NCBI RefSeq assembly: GCF_900156055.1
Contig: NZ_FTMQ01000003.1
Span: 806,001 to 870,000 of the forward strand
Direction: 5' to 3'
Length of the DNA stretch: 64,000 nucleotides
Origin: Rhizobium sp. RU33A
Lineage (GTDB): Bacteria; Pseudomonadota; Alphaproteobacteria; Rhizobiales; Rhizobiaceae
The position numbers were made by a program, and so were the translations under genes. Under the pieces are notes generated by a model that saw only the letters and a list, made by a program, of their open reading frames with translations, did no database searches and was not told the DNA's origin. Shown here one piece after another: positions 34,129-44,227 of this stretch (position 1 is the first letter of the stretch; each line of letters opens with the position of its first letter).

Positions 34129-35574
34129 ATGTCGAACGCTTACGACGTCATCATCATCGGCTCCGGCCCCGGCGGCTACGTCACCGCCATCCGTGCCGCC
34201 CAGCTCGGACTGAAAACCGCGATCGTTGAGCGCGAGCATCTGGGCGGCATCTGCCTGAACTGGGGCTGCATCCCGACCAAGGCGCTGCTGCGCTCAGCCG
34301 AGATCCTCGATCACGCCAACCATGCGAAGTCCTACGGCCTGACGCTGAATGGCACGATGACCGCCGACGTCAAGGAAGTCGTCGCCCGCTCGCGTGGTGT
34401 CTCGGCCCGTCTCAATGGCGGCATCGGCTTCCTGATGAAGAAGAACAAGATCGACGTCATCTGGGGCGAAGCCAAGCTTTCCAAGCCCGGCGAAATCGTC
34501 GTCGGCAAGATGACCAAGCCTGTCGTTGAGCCGCAGCACCCGGTTCCGAAGGGCGTGCTGGGTGAGGGCACCTACACCGCCAAGCACATCATCGTCGCGA
34601 CTGGTGCGCGTCCGCGCGCACTTCCGGGCATCGAGCCGGATGGCAAGCTGATCTGGACCTATTTCGAGGCGATGAAGCCCGACTTCATGCCGAAGTCCAT
34701 GGTCGTCATGGGCTCGGGCGCGATCGGCATCGAATTCGCCTCCTTCTACCGCTCGATGGGCGTCGATGTGACCGTCGTCGAACTGATGGCCAACATCATG
34801 CCGGTCGAGGATGTGGAAATCTCCACCTTCGCCCGCAAGCAGTTGGAAAAGCGCGGCCTGAAGATCATTACCGAAGCCAAGGTCTCCAAGGTCGAGAAAG
34901 GTGCAAACTCCATCACTGCCCATGTCGAGACCAAGGACGGCAAGGTCCAGACGATCACCGCTGACCGCCTGATCTCCGCCGTCGGCGTCCAGGGCAATAT
35001 CGAGAACCTCGGTCTCGAAACGCTCGGCGTAAAAACCGATCGCGGCTGCATCGTCATCGACGGCTATGGCAAGACCAACGTGCCGGGCCTTTATGCGATT
35101 GGTGACGTCGCGGGTCCGCCGATGCTCGCCCACAAGGCCGAGCACGAAGGCGTGATCTGCATCGAAAAGATCGCTGGGCTGCCGAACGTTCACCCGATGG
35201 ACAAGGCCAAGATCCCGGGCTGCACCTATTGCAACCCGCAGGTTGCCTCGGTTGGTTTGACGGAAGCCAAAGCCAAGGCTGAGGGCCGCGAGATCCGTGT
35301 CGGCCGCTACAATTTCAACGCCAACGGCAAGGCCATCGCACTCGGCGAAGACCAGGGCATGATCAAGACGATCTTCGACAAGAAGACCGGCGAGCTTATC
35401 GGCGCCCATATGGTCGGGGCTGAGGTGACCGAGCTTATCCAGGGCTTTGTCGTCGCGATGAACCTCGAGACGACAGAGGAAGAGCTGATGCACACGATCT
35501 TCCCGCATCCGACACTGTCGGAAATGATGAAGGAAAGCGTGCTCGACGCCTATGGGCGGGTGCTGAACGCCTGA
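34129..35574 (+). CDS. lpdA: Dihydrolipoyl dehydrogenase (E3)
   Basis: FAD/NAD flavoprotein that reoxidises dihydrolipoyl groups of the pyruvate dehydrogenase complex. The protein has 481 residues. Motifs are the FAD dinucleotide fold YDVIIIGSGPGGYVTAIRAAQLG, the redox disulfide GGICLNWGCIPTKALL, the NAD fold VVMGSGAIGIEFASFYRSMG, the second FAD motif GLYAIGDVAGPPMLAHKAEHEG, and the dimer-interface HPTLSEMMKES with the catalytic His-Glu. The ATG at 34129 follows GAGGAGTGG. Confidence 0.97.
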   Translation: MSNAYDVIIIGSGPGGYVTAIRAAQLGLKTAIVEREHLGGICLNWGCIPTKALLRSAEILDHANHAKSYGLTLNGTMTADVKEVVARSRGVSARLNGGIGFLMKKNKIDVIWGEAKLSKPGEIVVGKMTKPVVEPQHPVPKGVLGEGTYTAKHIIVATGARPRALPGIEPDGKLIWTYFEAMKPDFMPKSMVVMGSGAIGIEFASFYRSMGVDVTVVELMANIMPVEDVEISTFARKQLEKRGLKIITEAKVSKVEKGANSITAHVETKDGKVQTITADRLISAVGVQGNIENLGLETLGVKTDRGCIVIDGYGKTNVPGLYAIGDVAGPPMLAHKAEHEGVICIEKIAGLPNVHPMDKAKIPGCTYCNPQVASVGLTEAKAKAEGREIRVGRYNFNANGKAIALGEDQGMIKTIFDKKTGELIGAHMVGAEVTELIQGFVVAMNLETTEEELMHTIFPHPTLSEMMKESVLDAYGRVLNA

Positions 35575-35591
35575 AGTCAGGTTGTGAAAAG

Positions 35592-35623
35592 GAACCTCGC
35601 CGCCTATATGGGCGGCAGGTTCT
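35592..35623 (+). terminator. Hairpin after lpdA
   Basis: GAACCTcGCCGCC pairs with GGCGGCAGGTTC with one bulged base around a TATATG loop. Only a weak T/A stretch follows, so it is a probable but not strong terminator between lpdA and the next gene. Confidence 0.5.
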
Positions 35624-35650
35624 AAATTGACGATCCAAAGGGAGTTCGAC

Positions 35651-35905
35651 GTGGCAGGGTTTGAAGTCGGCATTATCGCGACGATCTTCTTCGGCGGCCT
35701 CGCTGGCTGGCTTGCCGGCAAGCTGATGGACATGCGCTTCGGCGTCTTCATGAACATCGTGATCGGCATTGTCGGCGCGGCAATCGCAGCGGCGATCTTC
35801 CGTCGCCTCGGCATCTTTGTCGAAGGTGATTGGCTCGGATACCTTATCACCAGTTTCGTTGGCGCCAGCCTCCTTCTCTTCATTGCCCGGCTTGTCCGGC
35901 GGTAA
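35651..35905 (+). CDS. GlsB/YeaQ/YmgE family membrane protein (transglycosylase-associated)
   Basis: Hydrophobic protein of 84 residues with three predicted spans: IIATIFFGGLAGWLAGKLM, FMNIVIGIVGAAIAAAIF and YLITSFVGASLLLFIARLV. The Gly-rich pattern GGLAGWLAGKLM...NIVIGIVGAAIAA is typical of the GlsB/YeaQ/YmgE family, often linked with stress response. Its molecular function is unclear. The GTG at 35651 is chosen because AAGGGAG sits seven bases upstream; the frame opens at a TTG (35627) without such a site. Confidence 0.85.
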   Translation: MAGFEVGIIATIFFGGLAGWLAGKLMDMRFGVFMNIVIGIVGAAIAAAIFRRLGIFVEGDWLGYLITSFVGASLLLFIARLVRR

Positions 35906-35945
35906 TCTCGATTAGCCGCACCAGCGGCGGGATAGGGTTTTGACC

Positions 35946-36938
35946 ATGGTCACCATTCTCGACAGGACCAATCTTTCGAACGCGGCACCCCTGGCGCCAG
36001 CAGACGAAAAGCGTGTGCGCCATCCGGAAAAGGCCCACAAGCCCGACACCGAGGTATTGCGCAAGCCAGAATGGATCCGCGTCAAGGCGCCGACATCCAA
36101 GGGCTATCACGAGACCCGCGAGCTCGTGCGCTCCCACAAGTTGGTGACGGTCTGCGAAGAGGCCGGCTGCCCGAATATCGGCGAGTGCTGGGACAAAAAG
36201 CACGCGACCTTCATGATCATGGGCGAGATCTGTACCCGCGCCTGCGCCTTCTGCAATGTCGCGACCGGCAAGCCCAACCCGCTCGATCTCGACGAGCCCG
36301 CCAATGTGGCCAAAGCCGTCCGCCAGATGGGTCTGCAGCATGTTGTTATCACCTCCGTCGACCGTGACGACTTGGCTGATGGCGGCGCCGAACATTTCGA
36401 GAAGGTGATCTGGGCGATCCGCGAAGCATCGCCCGAGACGACGATCGAGATCCTCACCCCTGACTTCCTCAAGAAGCCTGGTGCCCTTGAGCGAGTCGTC
36501 GCGGCCAAGCCCGACGTCTTCAACCACAACATGGAAACCGTGCCGGGCAACTATCTGACGGTCCGTCCCGGCGCCCGCTATTTCCATTCCGTGCGCCTGC
36601 TTCAGCGGGTGAAGGAACTCGACCCGACCATGTTCACCAAGTCCGGAATCATGGTCGGCCTCGGCGAAGAGCGCAACGAAGTGCTGCAGTTGATGGACGA
36701 CCTGCGTTCTGCCGACGTCGACTTCCTGACCATCGGCCAGTACCTCCAGCCGACCCGCAAGCACCACAAGGTCGAACGCTTCGTCACGCCAGAAGAGTTC
36801 AAGTCCTACGAGGACATCGCCTACACCAAGGGCTTCCTGATGGTGTCCTCGAGCCCGCTGACCCGCTCCTCGCACCATGCCGGCGATGACTTTGCCCGGC
36901 TGAAGGCGGCGCGGGAGAAGATGGTCGCTAAGGCCTGA
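35946..36938 (+). CDS. lipA: Lipoyl synthase
   Basis: Radical SAM enzyme that inserts two sulfurs into protein-bound octanoyl groups, supplying the lipoyl cofactor for the PdhB/PdhC domains encoded upstream. The protein has 330 residues. The auxiliary cluster motif is [16 protein letters not shown] (Cys-x4-Cys-x5-Cys), the radical SAM cluster motif is [10 protein letters not shown] (Cys-x3-Cys-x2-Cys), and the C-terminal Ser ligand is in [10 protein letters not shown]. The ATG at 35946 is chosen over the TTG at 35940. Confidence 0.97.
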   Translation: MVTILDRTNLSNAAPLAPADEKRVRHPEKAHKPDTEVLRKPEWIRVKAPTSKGYHETRELVRSHKLVTVCEEAGCPNIGECWDKKHATFMIMGEICTRACAFCNVATGKPNPLDLDEPANVAKAVRQMGLQHVVITSVDRDDLADGGAEHFEKVIWAIREASPETTIEILTPDFLKKPGALERVVAAKPDVFNHNMETVPGNYLTVRPGARYFHSVRLLQRVKELDPTMFTKSGIMVGLGEERNEVLQLMDDLRSADVDFLTIGQYLQPTRKHHKVERFVTPEEFKSYEDIAYTKGFLMVSSSPLTRSSHHAGDDFARLKAAREKMVAKA

Positions 36939-36942
36939 CCGG

Positions 36943-37235
36943 TTAATCGAGATTGTCTTGCCAATCCTCGCGTGCGTTCGGGACGGCTATAGAGAGGACG
37001 TCGCCGCTAGGCTTCACGCTGTAGACTACCAGATGCGATCCTGTGGGGTGAACGCGCACAGGCGGCGTGACTTCTAAGCGTTCCCGCGCCATGCGAGGTT
37101 CTCGGCAATCAGACTGAAGACGTGCTCGAGATGGATATGGTAGGCCTCGGCCTGCGCCTCGCCAAAAGTCTCCACATCGCGCCGATAGATCTTGCGGACA
37201 TCCTCCGCTGCTTGACGCGTGAGCCGATAGCTCAA
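36943..37235 (-). pseudogene. ParE-type toxin gene, frameshifted
   Basis: Translating the minus strand from the TTG at 37235, which overlaps the parD stop (TTGA), gives SYRLTRQAAEDVRKIYRRD continuing to SLIAEN and then a stop at 37074 after 53 residues. One base out of phase, the family's second half continues perfectly (PRMARERLEVTPPVRVH, then SHLVVYSV and NAREDW) to a stop at 36943. The two halves join at 37096-37098, where one C seems missing from a CCC run (coding-strand AACCTCGC instead of AACCCTCGC). The 293-nt total is one base short of 98 codons. The toxin is probably inactive, unless this is a sequencing error or programmed slippage. Confidence 0.85.
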
Positions 37236-37477
37236 GCAGTTCTGCCCCGTCGGTGCTTCAGGGAGCGAAGAATATCCTGCATGCTCTCATCGCACTCGCC
37301 GCTTGCGATCCCCTCGTCAACGATTGCCTGGATGCGGGCAACCTCTCTCTGGCGCTCTTGGTCCTGGCTGATCAGGTCCTGGATATACGCTTCCTCGTTC
37401 GCGAACTGACCGCCTTGGGTCTGATCGTCGACGAACTGCTTCATCTTGTCGGTCAGCCTAATGCTGAGCTTGGCCAT
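37232..37477 (-). CDS. ParD/CopG-type antitoxin (ribbon-helix-helix)
   Basis: Intact antitoxin of 81 residues. The N-terminal ribbon-helix-helix segment is AKLSIRLTDKMKQFVDDQTQGGQFANEEAYIQDLI, followed by a helical, acidic toxin-binding tail (EVARIQAIVDEGIASGECDESMQDILRSL). The ATG at 37477 is the family start; the frame is open to 37657 without support. The gene precedes the toxin remnant with a 4-base overlap, the normal antitoxin-toxin order. It presumably represses its own promoter. Confidence 0.88.
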   Translation of the reverse strand: MAKLSIRLTDKMKQFVDDQTQGGQFANEEAYIQDLISQDQERQREVARIQAIVDEGIASGECDESMQDILRSLKHRRGRTA

Positions 37478-37562
37478 GCATCTATCTCCACTGGCCGGAT
37501 GTTGCTCGCGTCCCACTAAAAAGTCAAAGCTTGGAACACTTAACAAGAGCGAGACGAATCGA

Positions 37563-38132
37563 GTGCGCAACCTTCCGATAGCTGAAGAAGCCGCCAACCA
37601 TCTGCGCCAGGCCCGCCGGATCTGCGTGATTGGATCCTCCGGCAGCGGAAAAAGCACTCTGTCGCAGAAGCTCGCTAGCGCTCTCGATCTCCATTACGTC
37701 TCCCTGGACAGGGATGTGCGCTGGCTGCCCGGTTGGCAGGAGCGTGGCAGGGAGGAGCAGCGTGAGCGATTGGGCGTCTTTGTCGCCGGCAACGCGTGGG
37801 TCATCGACGGCAGTGGTTCGTCATCATTCGATATCAGGCTGCCGCGCACCGATCTTATCGTGTGGCTACGACTTCCGAGATGGAAATGTCTGCTGGGCGT
37901 TGCAAAGAGGGTCTATCGTTTCAGGGGTACGGTACGGCCGGATATGGCGGAAGGCTGTCCCGAACCCTTGCCCGATCGCGATTTCCTCTCTTACATCTGG
38001 AACTTCGAGCGTCGCTATGCCCCGTGGATCATCCAGGAAATCGAGCGTCACGGACCGAACGTGCCGGTCGTGACCCTGAAATCCCATGGCGAAATGGCGC
38101 ACCTGCTTGATCTTGCCGGGCTTCCTCATTAA
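37563..38132 (+). CDS. P-loop NTPase (adenylate-kinase-like, FlaR-type)
   Basis: Predicted small kinase-like protein of about 189 residues. Walker A is GSSGSGKSTLSQ near the N-terminus, followed by LDLHYVSLDRDVRWLPGWQ, an AWVIDGSGS strand, and LPRTDLIVWLRLPRWKCLLGVAKRVYRFRG with basic residues resembling a lid. The overall layout resembles the DNA topology modulation/FlaR and shikimate-kinase-like proteins. The substrate is unknown. The GTG at 37563 is the most sensible start; the frame is open to 37446 but overlaps parD and lacks conservation. Confidence 0.75.
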   Translation: MRNLPIAEEAANHLRQARRICVIGSSGSGKSTLSQKLASALDLHYVSLDRDVRWLPGWQERGREEQRERLGVFVAGNAWVIDGSGSSSFDIRLPRTDLIVWLRLPRWKCLLGVAKRVYRFRGTVRPDMAEGCPEPLPDRDFLSYIWNFERRYAPWIIQEIERHGPNVPVVTLKSHGEMAHLLDLAGLPH

Positions 38133-38141
38133 GTCGCTGGC

Positions 38142-38594
38142 ATGCCACAGTTTGAAACCCGCCGCCTCGTCAAGCACTCGCCCGAACGTATGTACGCCCT
38201 CGTCGCCGACGTCGAGCGCTATCCGGAATTCTTGCCGCTCTGCGAAGCGCTGACCATTCGCTCGCGCCGCGAGCGTGACGGCAAGGAACTGCTGCTCGCT
38301 GACATGACGGTGGGCTACAAGGCGATCCGCGAGACCTTCACGACGCAGGTTCTGCTGACGGCTGCCGAACGCGCCATCGATGTCAAATACATCGAAGGTC
38401 CGTTCCGGTATCTCGACAATCGCTGGCGCTTCGAAGACGCAGGCGATGGCACCTGCTCGGTTCATTTCTACATCGACTACGAGTTCAAGAACCGCATCCT
38501 CGGGGCGCTGATGGGCTCGATGTTCGACCGCGCCTTCCGCATGTTTTCGGAGGCCTTCGAGGAGCGTGCGGACAAGATCTATGCTGGCGTTTGA
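38142..38594 (+). CDS. Coenzyme Q-binding protein COQ10/RatA family (START-like)
   Basis: Protein of 150 residues with the polyketide cyclase/START fold. Landmarks are the N-terminal FETRRLVKHSPERMYALVADVERYPEFLPLCEALTIRSR (in pieces), ADMTVGYKAIRETFTTQVLL, and the C-terminal FYIDYEFKNRILGALMGSMFDRAFRMFSEAFEERAD (in pieces). In bacteria these proteins are annotated as ubiquinone-binding or as the RatA ribosome-association toxin; I cannot distinguish these from sequence. It overlaps the convergent cinA 3' end by 16 bases. Confidence 0.9.
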   Translation: MPQFETRRLVKHSPERMYALVADVERYPEFLPLCEALTIRSRRERDGKELLLADMTVGYKAIRETFTTQVLLTAAERAIDVKYIEGPFRYLDNRWRFEDAGDGTCSVHFYIDYEFKNRILGALMGSMFDRAFRMFSEAFEERADKIYAGV

Positions 38595-39085
38595 GCCGCA
38601 AGAGCCAGCATCTCGAGTGCTGTTCTGACAGTGGCGAGCCGCACTTTATCGCGGCCGATATCTCTGTAGCGCATTTCCCGGTGGTCGATTTCCCCGCTGC
38701 GGCTCCGAAGCGCGAGATGCACCAGCCCGACAGGCTTTTCAGCCGATCCGCCACCCGGTCCAGCAATGCCTGTCACAGCGACCGCCACATGCGCGTCCGA
38801 ACGGATCAGCGCGCCTTGCGCCATCTGCAATGCGGTCTCCTTCGAGACCGCTCCGAAAGCTGTAAGCGTTGCGCTCGAAACGCCAATAAGATCCATCTTT
38901 GCCTGGTTCGTATAGGTGACGAAACCGCGATCGACGACCGCTGAAGAGCCGGCAATCTCTGTCAGAGCCCCAGCGATCAGGCCACCGGTGCAGGATTCGG
39001 CCGTCGCAATCATCCAGCCAAGATCCCGATAGGCCGCGATGATCGTTGCGGCCTGCTGCTGGATATCTCCCGGATAGAGCCCCAT
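38579..39085 (-). CDS. cinA: CinA C-terminal-type nicotinamide-nucleotide amidohydrolase
   Basis: Single-domain CinA family protein of 168 residues, corresponding to the PncC deamidase that converts NMN to NaMN. Signature segments are TAESCTGGLIAGALTEIAGSS, FVTYTNQAKMDLIGV, GAVSKETALQMAQGA and VAVTGIAGPGGGSAEKPVGLVHLAL. The N-terminal MoeA-like domain of full-length CinA is absent, as in YgaD/PncC types. The ATG overlaps the ispDF stop by one base (TGATG), so the two are cotranscribed. Confidence 0.93.
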   Translation of the reverse strand: MGLYPGDIQQQAATIIAAYRDLGWMIATAESCTGGLIAGALTEIAGSSAVVDRGFVTYTNQAKMDLIGVSSATLTAFGAVSKETALQMAQGALIRSDAHVAVAVTGIAGPGGGSAEKPVGLVHLALRSRSGEIDHREMRYRDIGRDKVRLATVRTALEMLALAAQTPA

Positions 39086-40293
39086 CAGTCTGCTCCCCGG
39101 AACACGACGGTTGCCGTGGCGATGGCGGCGATGCCTTCACCACGACCGACAAAGCCGATCTTCTCATTGGTCGTCGCCTTCACCGAGCAGCGATCGAGCG
39201 AAATATCGAGGATCTCGGCGAGCTTCTCGCGCATGGCCTGACGATGCGGCCCGATCTTAGGCTCTTCGGCAATTAGCGAAATATCCGCATTCATGATCGT
39301 GCCGCCGGCACCGCGTACAACCCGCGCTGCGTGTTCGAGAAAGATACGCGACGGCGCGCCCTTCCACTGCATGTCCGACGGCGGAAAATGATCGCCGATA
39401 TCACCGGCCCCGCAGGTGGCGAGCAATGCGTCTGTCAGGGCATGCAGCGCGACATCGGCATCGGAATGGCCTTTCAGCTTCTGATCATGCGGAATGAAGA
39501 TGCCGCAGAGCGTGACGCCGTCGCCGGGCTCGAGCTGGTGCACGTCATAGCCGTTTCCAGTGCGAACGTCGGGGAGGGCGCTAGCCTTCAGTTTCTCGTC
39601 GGCCATGGCGATATCTCTCTTTACGGTCAGTTTGACATTGTCGATTGATCCCTCGACCAACTGGACGGGGATGCCAGCCCATTCCGCGATCGAGGCGTCG
39701 TCCGTGAAGTCTATGTCTTGCTCGGTCGCGGCGCGCTCGTGGGCGGCGAGAATGGTTTCGTAGTGAAAGCTCTGCGGTGTCTGCGCAGCGTACAGATCCT
39801 TGCGCGGCACCGTACCAGTGACGAGGCCTGCGGAGTCGCCGCGCTTGATTGTGTCCGACACGGGGATGGCGGGCAACACGGCCGGTTTTCCCGCATCGAG
39901 TTCGACGGCGATCCGGTCGAGAAGAGCCTCGTCGACAAAGGGACGCACGCCGTCCTGGATCATCACGTGTCGAATGCCGCGATCGTGCAAGGCCTGCAAC
40001 CCGTTGAGCACTGAAGCCTGGCGGGTGGCGCCGCCCTCGACCACGATCAAAGAATCCCGGGGGGGCAGATCGACAATGGCGGCTTGCAGCAGCCCATGAT
40101 CTTCCGGGTGAATGACGAGGACGATGGGGCCACTTTTGGGCCAGTCAAGAAAGCGTTTCAGCGTGTGCCAGATGACGGGCTTGCCGCCAATGCGTCTGTA
40201 TTGCTTCGGCCCTTCGACGGAGGCTCCGGCGCGTTCGCCGCGGCCGGCGGCAACCACGACAACACCGATTGTATCGCTCAGCTCTTGCTCCAT
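39085..40293 (-). CDS. ispDF: Bifunctional IspD/IspF isoprenoid enzyme
   Basis: Two methylerythritol-phosphate pathway steps in one 402-residue protein. The IspD cytidylyltransferase (about 1-230) has [46 protein letters not shown] and [11 protein letters not shown]. The IspF cyclase (about 243-402) has [19 protein letters not shown] (metal ligands Asp/His), [27 protein letters not shown] and [16 protein letters not shown]. Fused IspDF is typical of alphaproteobacteria. The start at 40293 ([12 protein letters not shown]) is preferred over 40317. Confidence 0.96.
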   Translation of the reverse strand: MEQELSDTIGVVVVAAGRGERAGASVEGPKQYRRIGGKPVIWHTLKRFLDWPKSGPIVLVIHPEDHGLLQAAIVDLPPRDSLIVVEGGATRQASVLNGLQALHDRGIRHVMIQDGVRPFVDEALLDRIAVELDAGKPAVLPAIPVSDTIKRGDSAGLVTGTVPRKDLYAAQTPQSFHYETILAAHERAATEQDIDFTDDASIAEWAGIPVQLVEGSIDNVKLTVKRDIAMADEKLKASALPDVRTGNGYDVHQLEPGDGVTLCGIFIPHDQKLKGHSDADVALHALTDALLATCGAGDIGDHFPPSDMQWKGAPSRIFLEHAARVVRGAGGTIMNADISLIAEEPKIGPHRQAMREKLAEILDISLDRCSVKATTNEKIGFVGRGEGIAAIATATVVFRGAD

Positions 40294-40363
40294 CGTCCCG
40301 CCTGGTCCATGACACATTTCCTTCGCAACCGTGCTCTATCGGCTCGGTATCGGCTTTTCCAGC

Positions 40364-40440
40364 ATTTGCACGAATTTTTGTCGAACGGTGAGCTTTGCCT
40401 CTTGGCAAGCCGGAGAACGCTGGCTAAAAATAGTGCAAAT
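40364..40440. promoter_or_regulatory. Widely spaced inverted repeat in the ispDF-dusB intergenic region
   Basis: ATTTGCAC (40364-40371) and GTGCAAAT (40433-40440) are exact inverted copies, 69 bases centre to centre, in the 173-base divergent promoter region upstream of the dusB-ntrBC operon. Each contains a TGCAC half-site. The regulator is unknown; an NtrC-type half-site is a guess. Confidence 0.3.
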
Positions 40441-40466
40441 TCGCCCTTTGCCTGAAAGATAATCAT

Positions 40467-41468
40467 TTGATTTCCGTCGCGTTGGACACGCCCTTCAGCA
40501 TTGGCCCGGTTCCTGTTCGGAACCGTGTTGTGCTTGCGCCGATGTCGGGCGTCACGGATCTGCCGTTCCGCCAACTCGCCTTCCGTTTCGGCGCCGGCCT
40601 TGTGGTCACCGAAATGGTGGCAAGCCGCGAGCTGGTCTTCAATGCAGCCGAAAGCTGGTCACGGCTGAAGGGGGCGGGGCTCACCCCGCATATGGTGCAG
40701 CTTGCAGGGCGCGAAGCAAAATGGCTGGCCGAAGCCGCAGTTATCGCTGAGGCCAACGGCGCCGATGTCATTGATATCAACATGGGCTGCCCGGCCAAAA
40801 AGGTCATCGGCGGTTATGCCGGTTCGGCCCTGATGCGCGAACCTGATCACGCCCTGTCTCTGATCGAGGCGACCGTCAAGGCGGTAAAGATCCCGGTGAC
40901 AGTTAAGATGCGCCTCGGTTGGGACGAAACCTCGATCAATGCGCCCGACATCGCTGCCCGCGCCGAAGCCGCCGGTGTTCAGCTGATTACCGTGCATGGC
41001 CGCACCCGAATGCAGTTCTACGAAGGCAAGGCGAATTGGGACGCGATCGCCGCCGTCCGTGACGCCATTCGGATTCCGCTGATCGCCAATGGCGACGTCG
41101 AGACTGTCGAGGATGCCCATGAGATCCTGCGCCGCTCCGGCGCCGACGCCGTCATGATCGGTCGCGGCTGCCAGGGCCGCCCATGGCATGCCGGCGTTCT
41201 CGCAGGTCATGCGGGCCCCGCTGCATCTGAGATATCGGATGTCGTCGTGGACCACTATCGGGCGATGCTGGATCACTATGGTGCCGAAGTTGGCGTGCGC
41301 CACGCTCGCAAGCACCTCGGCTGGTATCTCGATCGCCACGCGCTGGATCTCGCGCCGGAGGCGAAGGCATCCATCTTGACATCGAAAGATCAGGGCTTCG
41401 TTGTCGGGGCCTTGCAGCAAGCGCTCTCGGAAAACGATGGCGCGCGCGCCAGACAGGAGGCCGCATGA
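40467..41468 (+). CDS. dusB: tRNA-dihydrouridine synthase (DusB/NifR3)
   Basis: FMN enzyme reducing uridines in the tRNA D-loop. The protein has 333 residues. Motifs are [45 protein letters not shown] (catalytic Cys), [42 protein letters not shown] and [13 protein letters not shown]. The start is a TTG at 40467. It is the first gene of the classical nifR3-ntrB-ntrC operon and overlaps ntrB by 4 bases. Confidence 0.95.
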   Translation: MISVALDTPFSIGPVPVRNRVVLAPMSGVTDLPFRQLAFRFGAGLVVTEMVASRELVFNAAESWSRLKGAGLTPHMVQLAGREAKWLAEAAVIAEANGADVIDINMGCPAKKVIGGYAGSALMREPDHALSLIEATVKAVKIPVTVKMRLGWDETSINAPDIAARAEAAGVQLITVHGRTRMQFYEGKANWDAIAAVRDAIRIPLIANGDVETVEDAHEILRRSGADAVMIGRGCQGRPWHAGVLAGHAGPAASEISDVVVDHYRAMLDHYGAEVGVRHARKHLGWYLDRHALDLAPEAKASILTSKDQGFVVGALQQALSENDGARARQEAA

Positions 41469-42597
41469 CGGCGAATGATAAGAGCGGTGGCCTTGCAATG
41501 GCCGTGCTCAACGCCATCCAGAACCCGGTGGTGATGGTGGATGCCAACGGGCACATCGCTTTCGCCAATTGGGAGGCCGAAGCCTTTTTTGGCGCAAGCG
41601 CCACCCATTTGGCCCGCTATCGCATTTCGACCTTCATCCCCTTCGGCAGCCCGCTTCTGTCGCTGATCGAACAGGTGCGCGAACGCCGCGCGCCGGTCAA
41701 CGAATACCGCGTGGACCTGAGCTCGCCGCGCCTCGGCCAGGAAAAGCTGGTCGATCTCTATGTGGCACCGGTTCTGAGCCAGCCCGGCAATGTCGTGGTC
41801 GTTTTCCAGGAACGGTCGATGGCGGACAAGATCGACCGGCAGCTGACCCATCGCGCAGCGGCCCGATCCGTCACCGGCCTTGCCTCCATGCTGGCGCATG
41901 AGATCAAGAACCCGCTCTCCGGCATCCGCGGTGCCGCGCAATTGCTGGAGACAGCCGTCACCGATGAAGATCGGGCGCTGACCCGCCTGATCTGCGACGA
42001 GACGGATCGTATTGTCTCGCTGGTCGATCGCATGGAGGTCTTTTCCGACGAGCGGCCGGTCGATCGTCAGTCGATCAACATCCACTCTGTCCTCGATCAG
42101 GTGAAGGCTGTGGCGAAAGCAGGCTTTGCCCGCAACATCAGGATCTCCGAGAATTACGACCCGTCGCTGCCGCCGGTCTATGCCAACCGGGATCAGCTGG
42201 TGCAGGTCTTTCTGAACCTGGTGAAGAACGCATCCGAGGCCATCGGCGAGCGCTCCGACGGCGAAATCCAGCTGACCACGGCCTATCGGCCCGGCATTCG
42301 CCTCTCGGTCGCTGGCTCGCGCGAAAAGATCTCCCTGCCGCTCGAATTCTGCGTCCATGACAATGGTCCCGGCGTGCCGTCCGACCTTCTGCCCCACCTC
42401 TTCGATCCTTTCATCACGACGAAGACGAACGGCTCGGGGCTCGGTCTGGCGCTCGTCGCCAAGATCATCGGCGCCCACGGTGGCATCGTCGAGTGTGACA
42501 GCCAGGCGAGCCGCACCACATTCCGGGTCTTGATGCCCATGTCTAAAGAGACGGCGCTCGAAGATGCGCCCCTGCCAAAATCCACGGGAACGAACTG

Positions 42598-42598
<1 letters not shown>
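41465..42598 (+). CDS. ntrB: Nitrogen regulation sensor kinase NtrB
   Basis: Cytoplasmic histidine kinase/phosphatase controlling NtrC in response to PII signalling. The protein has 377 residues. Order is a PAS domain (about 12-115), the HisKA box with His145 in [22 protein letters not shown] (in pieces), and HATPase boxes N (LVKNASEAI), G1 ([10 protein letters not shown]) and G2 ([22 protein letters not shown] in pieces). It has no membrane span. It is coupled to dusB (ATGA) and ntrC (TGATG). Confidence 0.97.
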
Positions 42599-44049
<1,451 letters not shown>

Positions 44050-44227
44050 CAAGCCCTAAGCCGCCGTTGCAATTTCGCCACAATGCGTTGCTCAAAAGCC
44101 ACGTTGCTTCGGGGCCTGACACGCTGTTGGCGTGAGGCAGGCCCGTCGGAGTTTTGCAGCAAACAGAGTTGCCGCGATCGAGAGGTCGCCGCATCAACGA
44201 GATCCGGTTTCGCGGATCCGGGGGAAG

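Noticed and set aside
34294-35883. A 529-codon minus-strand frame opposite lpdA
   Set aside because: It is a shadow of lpdA and the small membrane-protein gene, without any recognisable motif.
40381-40466. Sigma-54 promoter upstream of dusB-ntrBC
   Set aside because: Candidate GG and GC elements are spaced 11 instead of 10 bases apart and the flanking consensus is poor.
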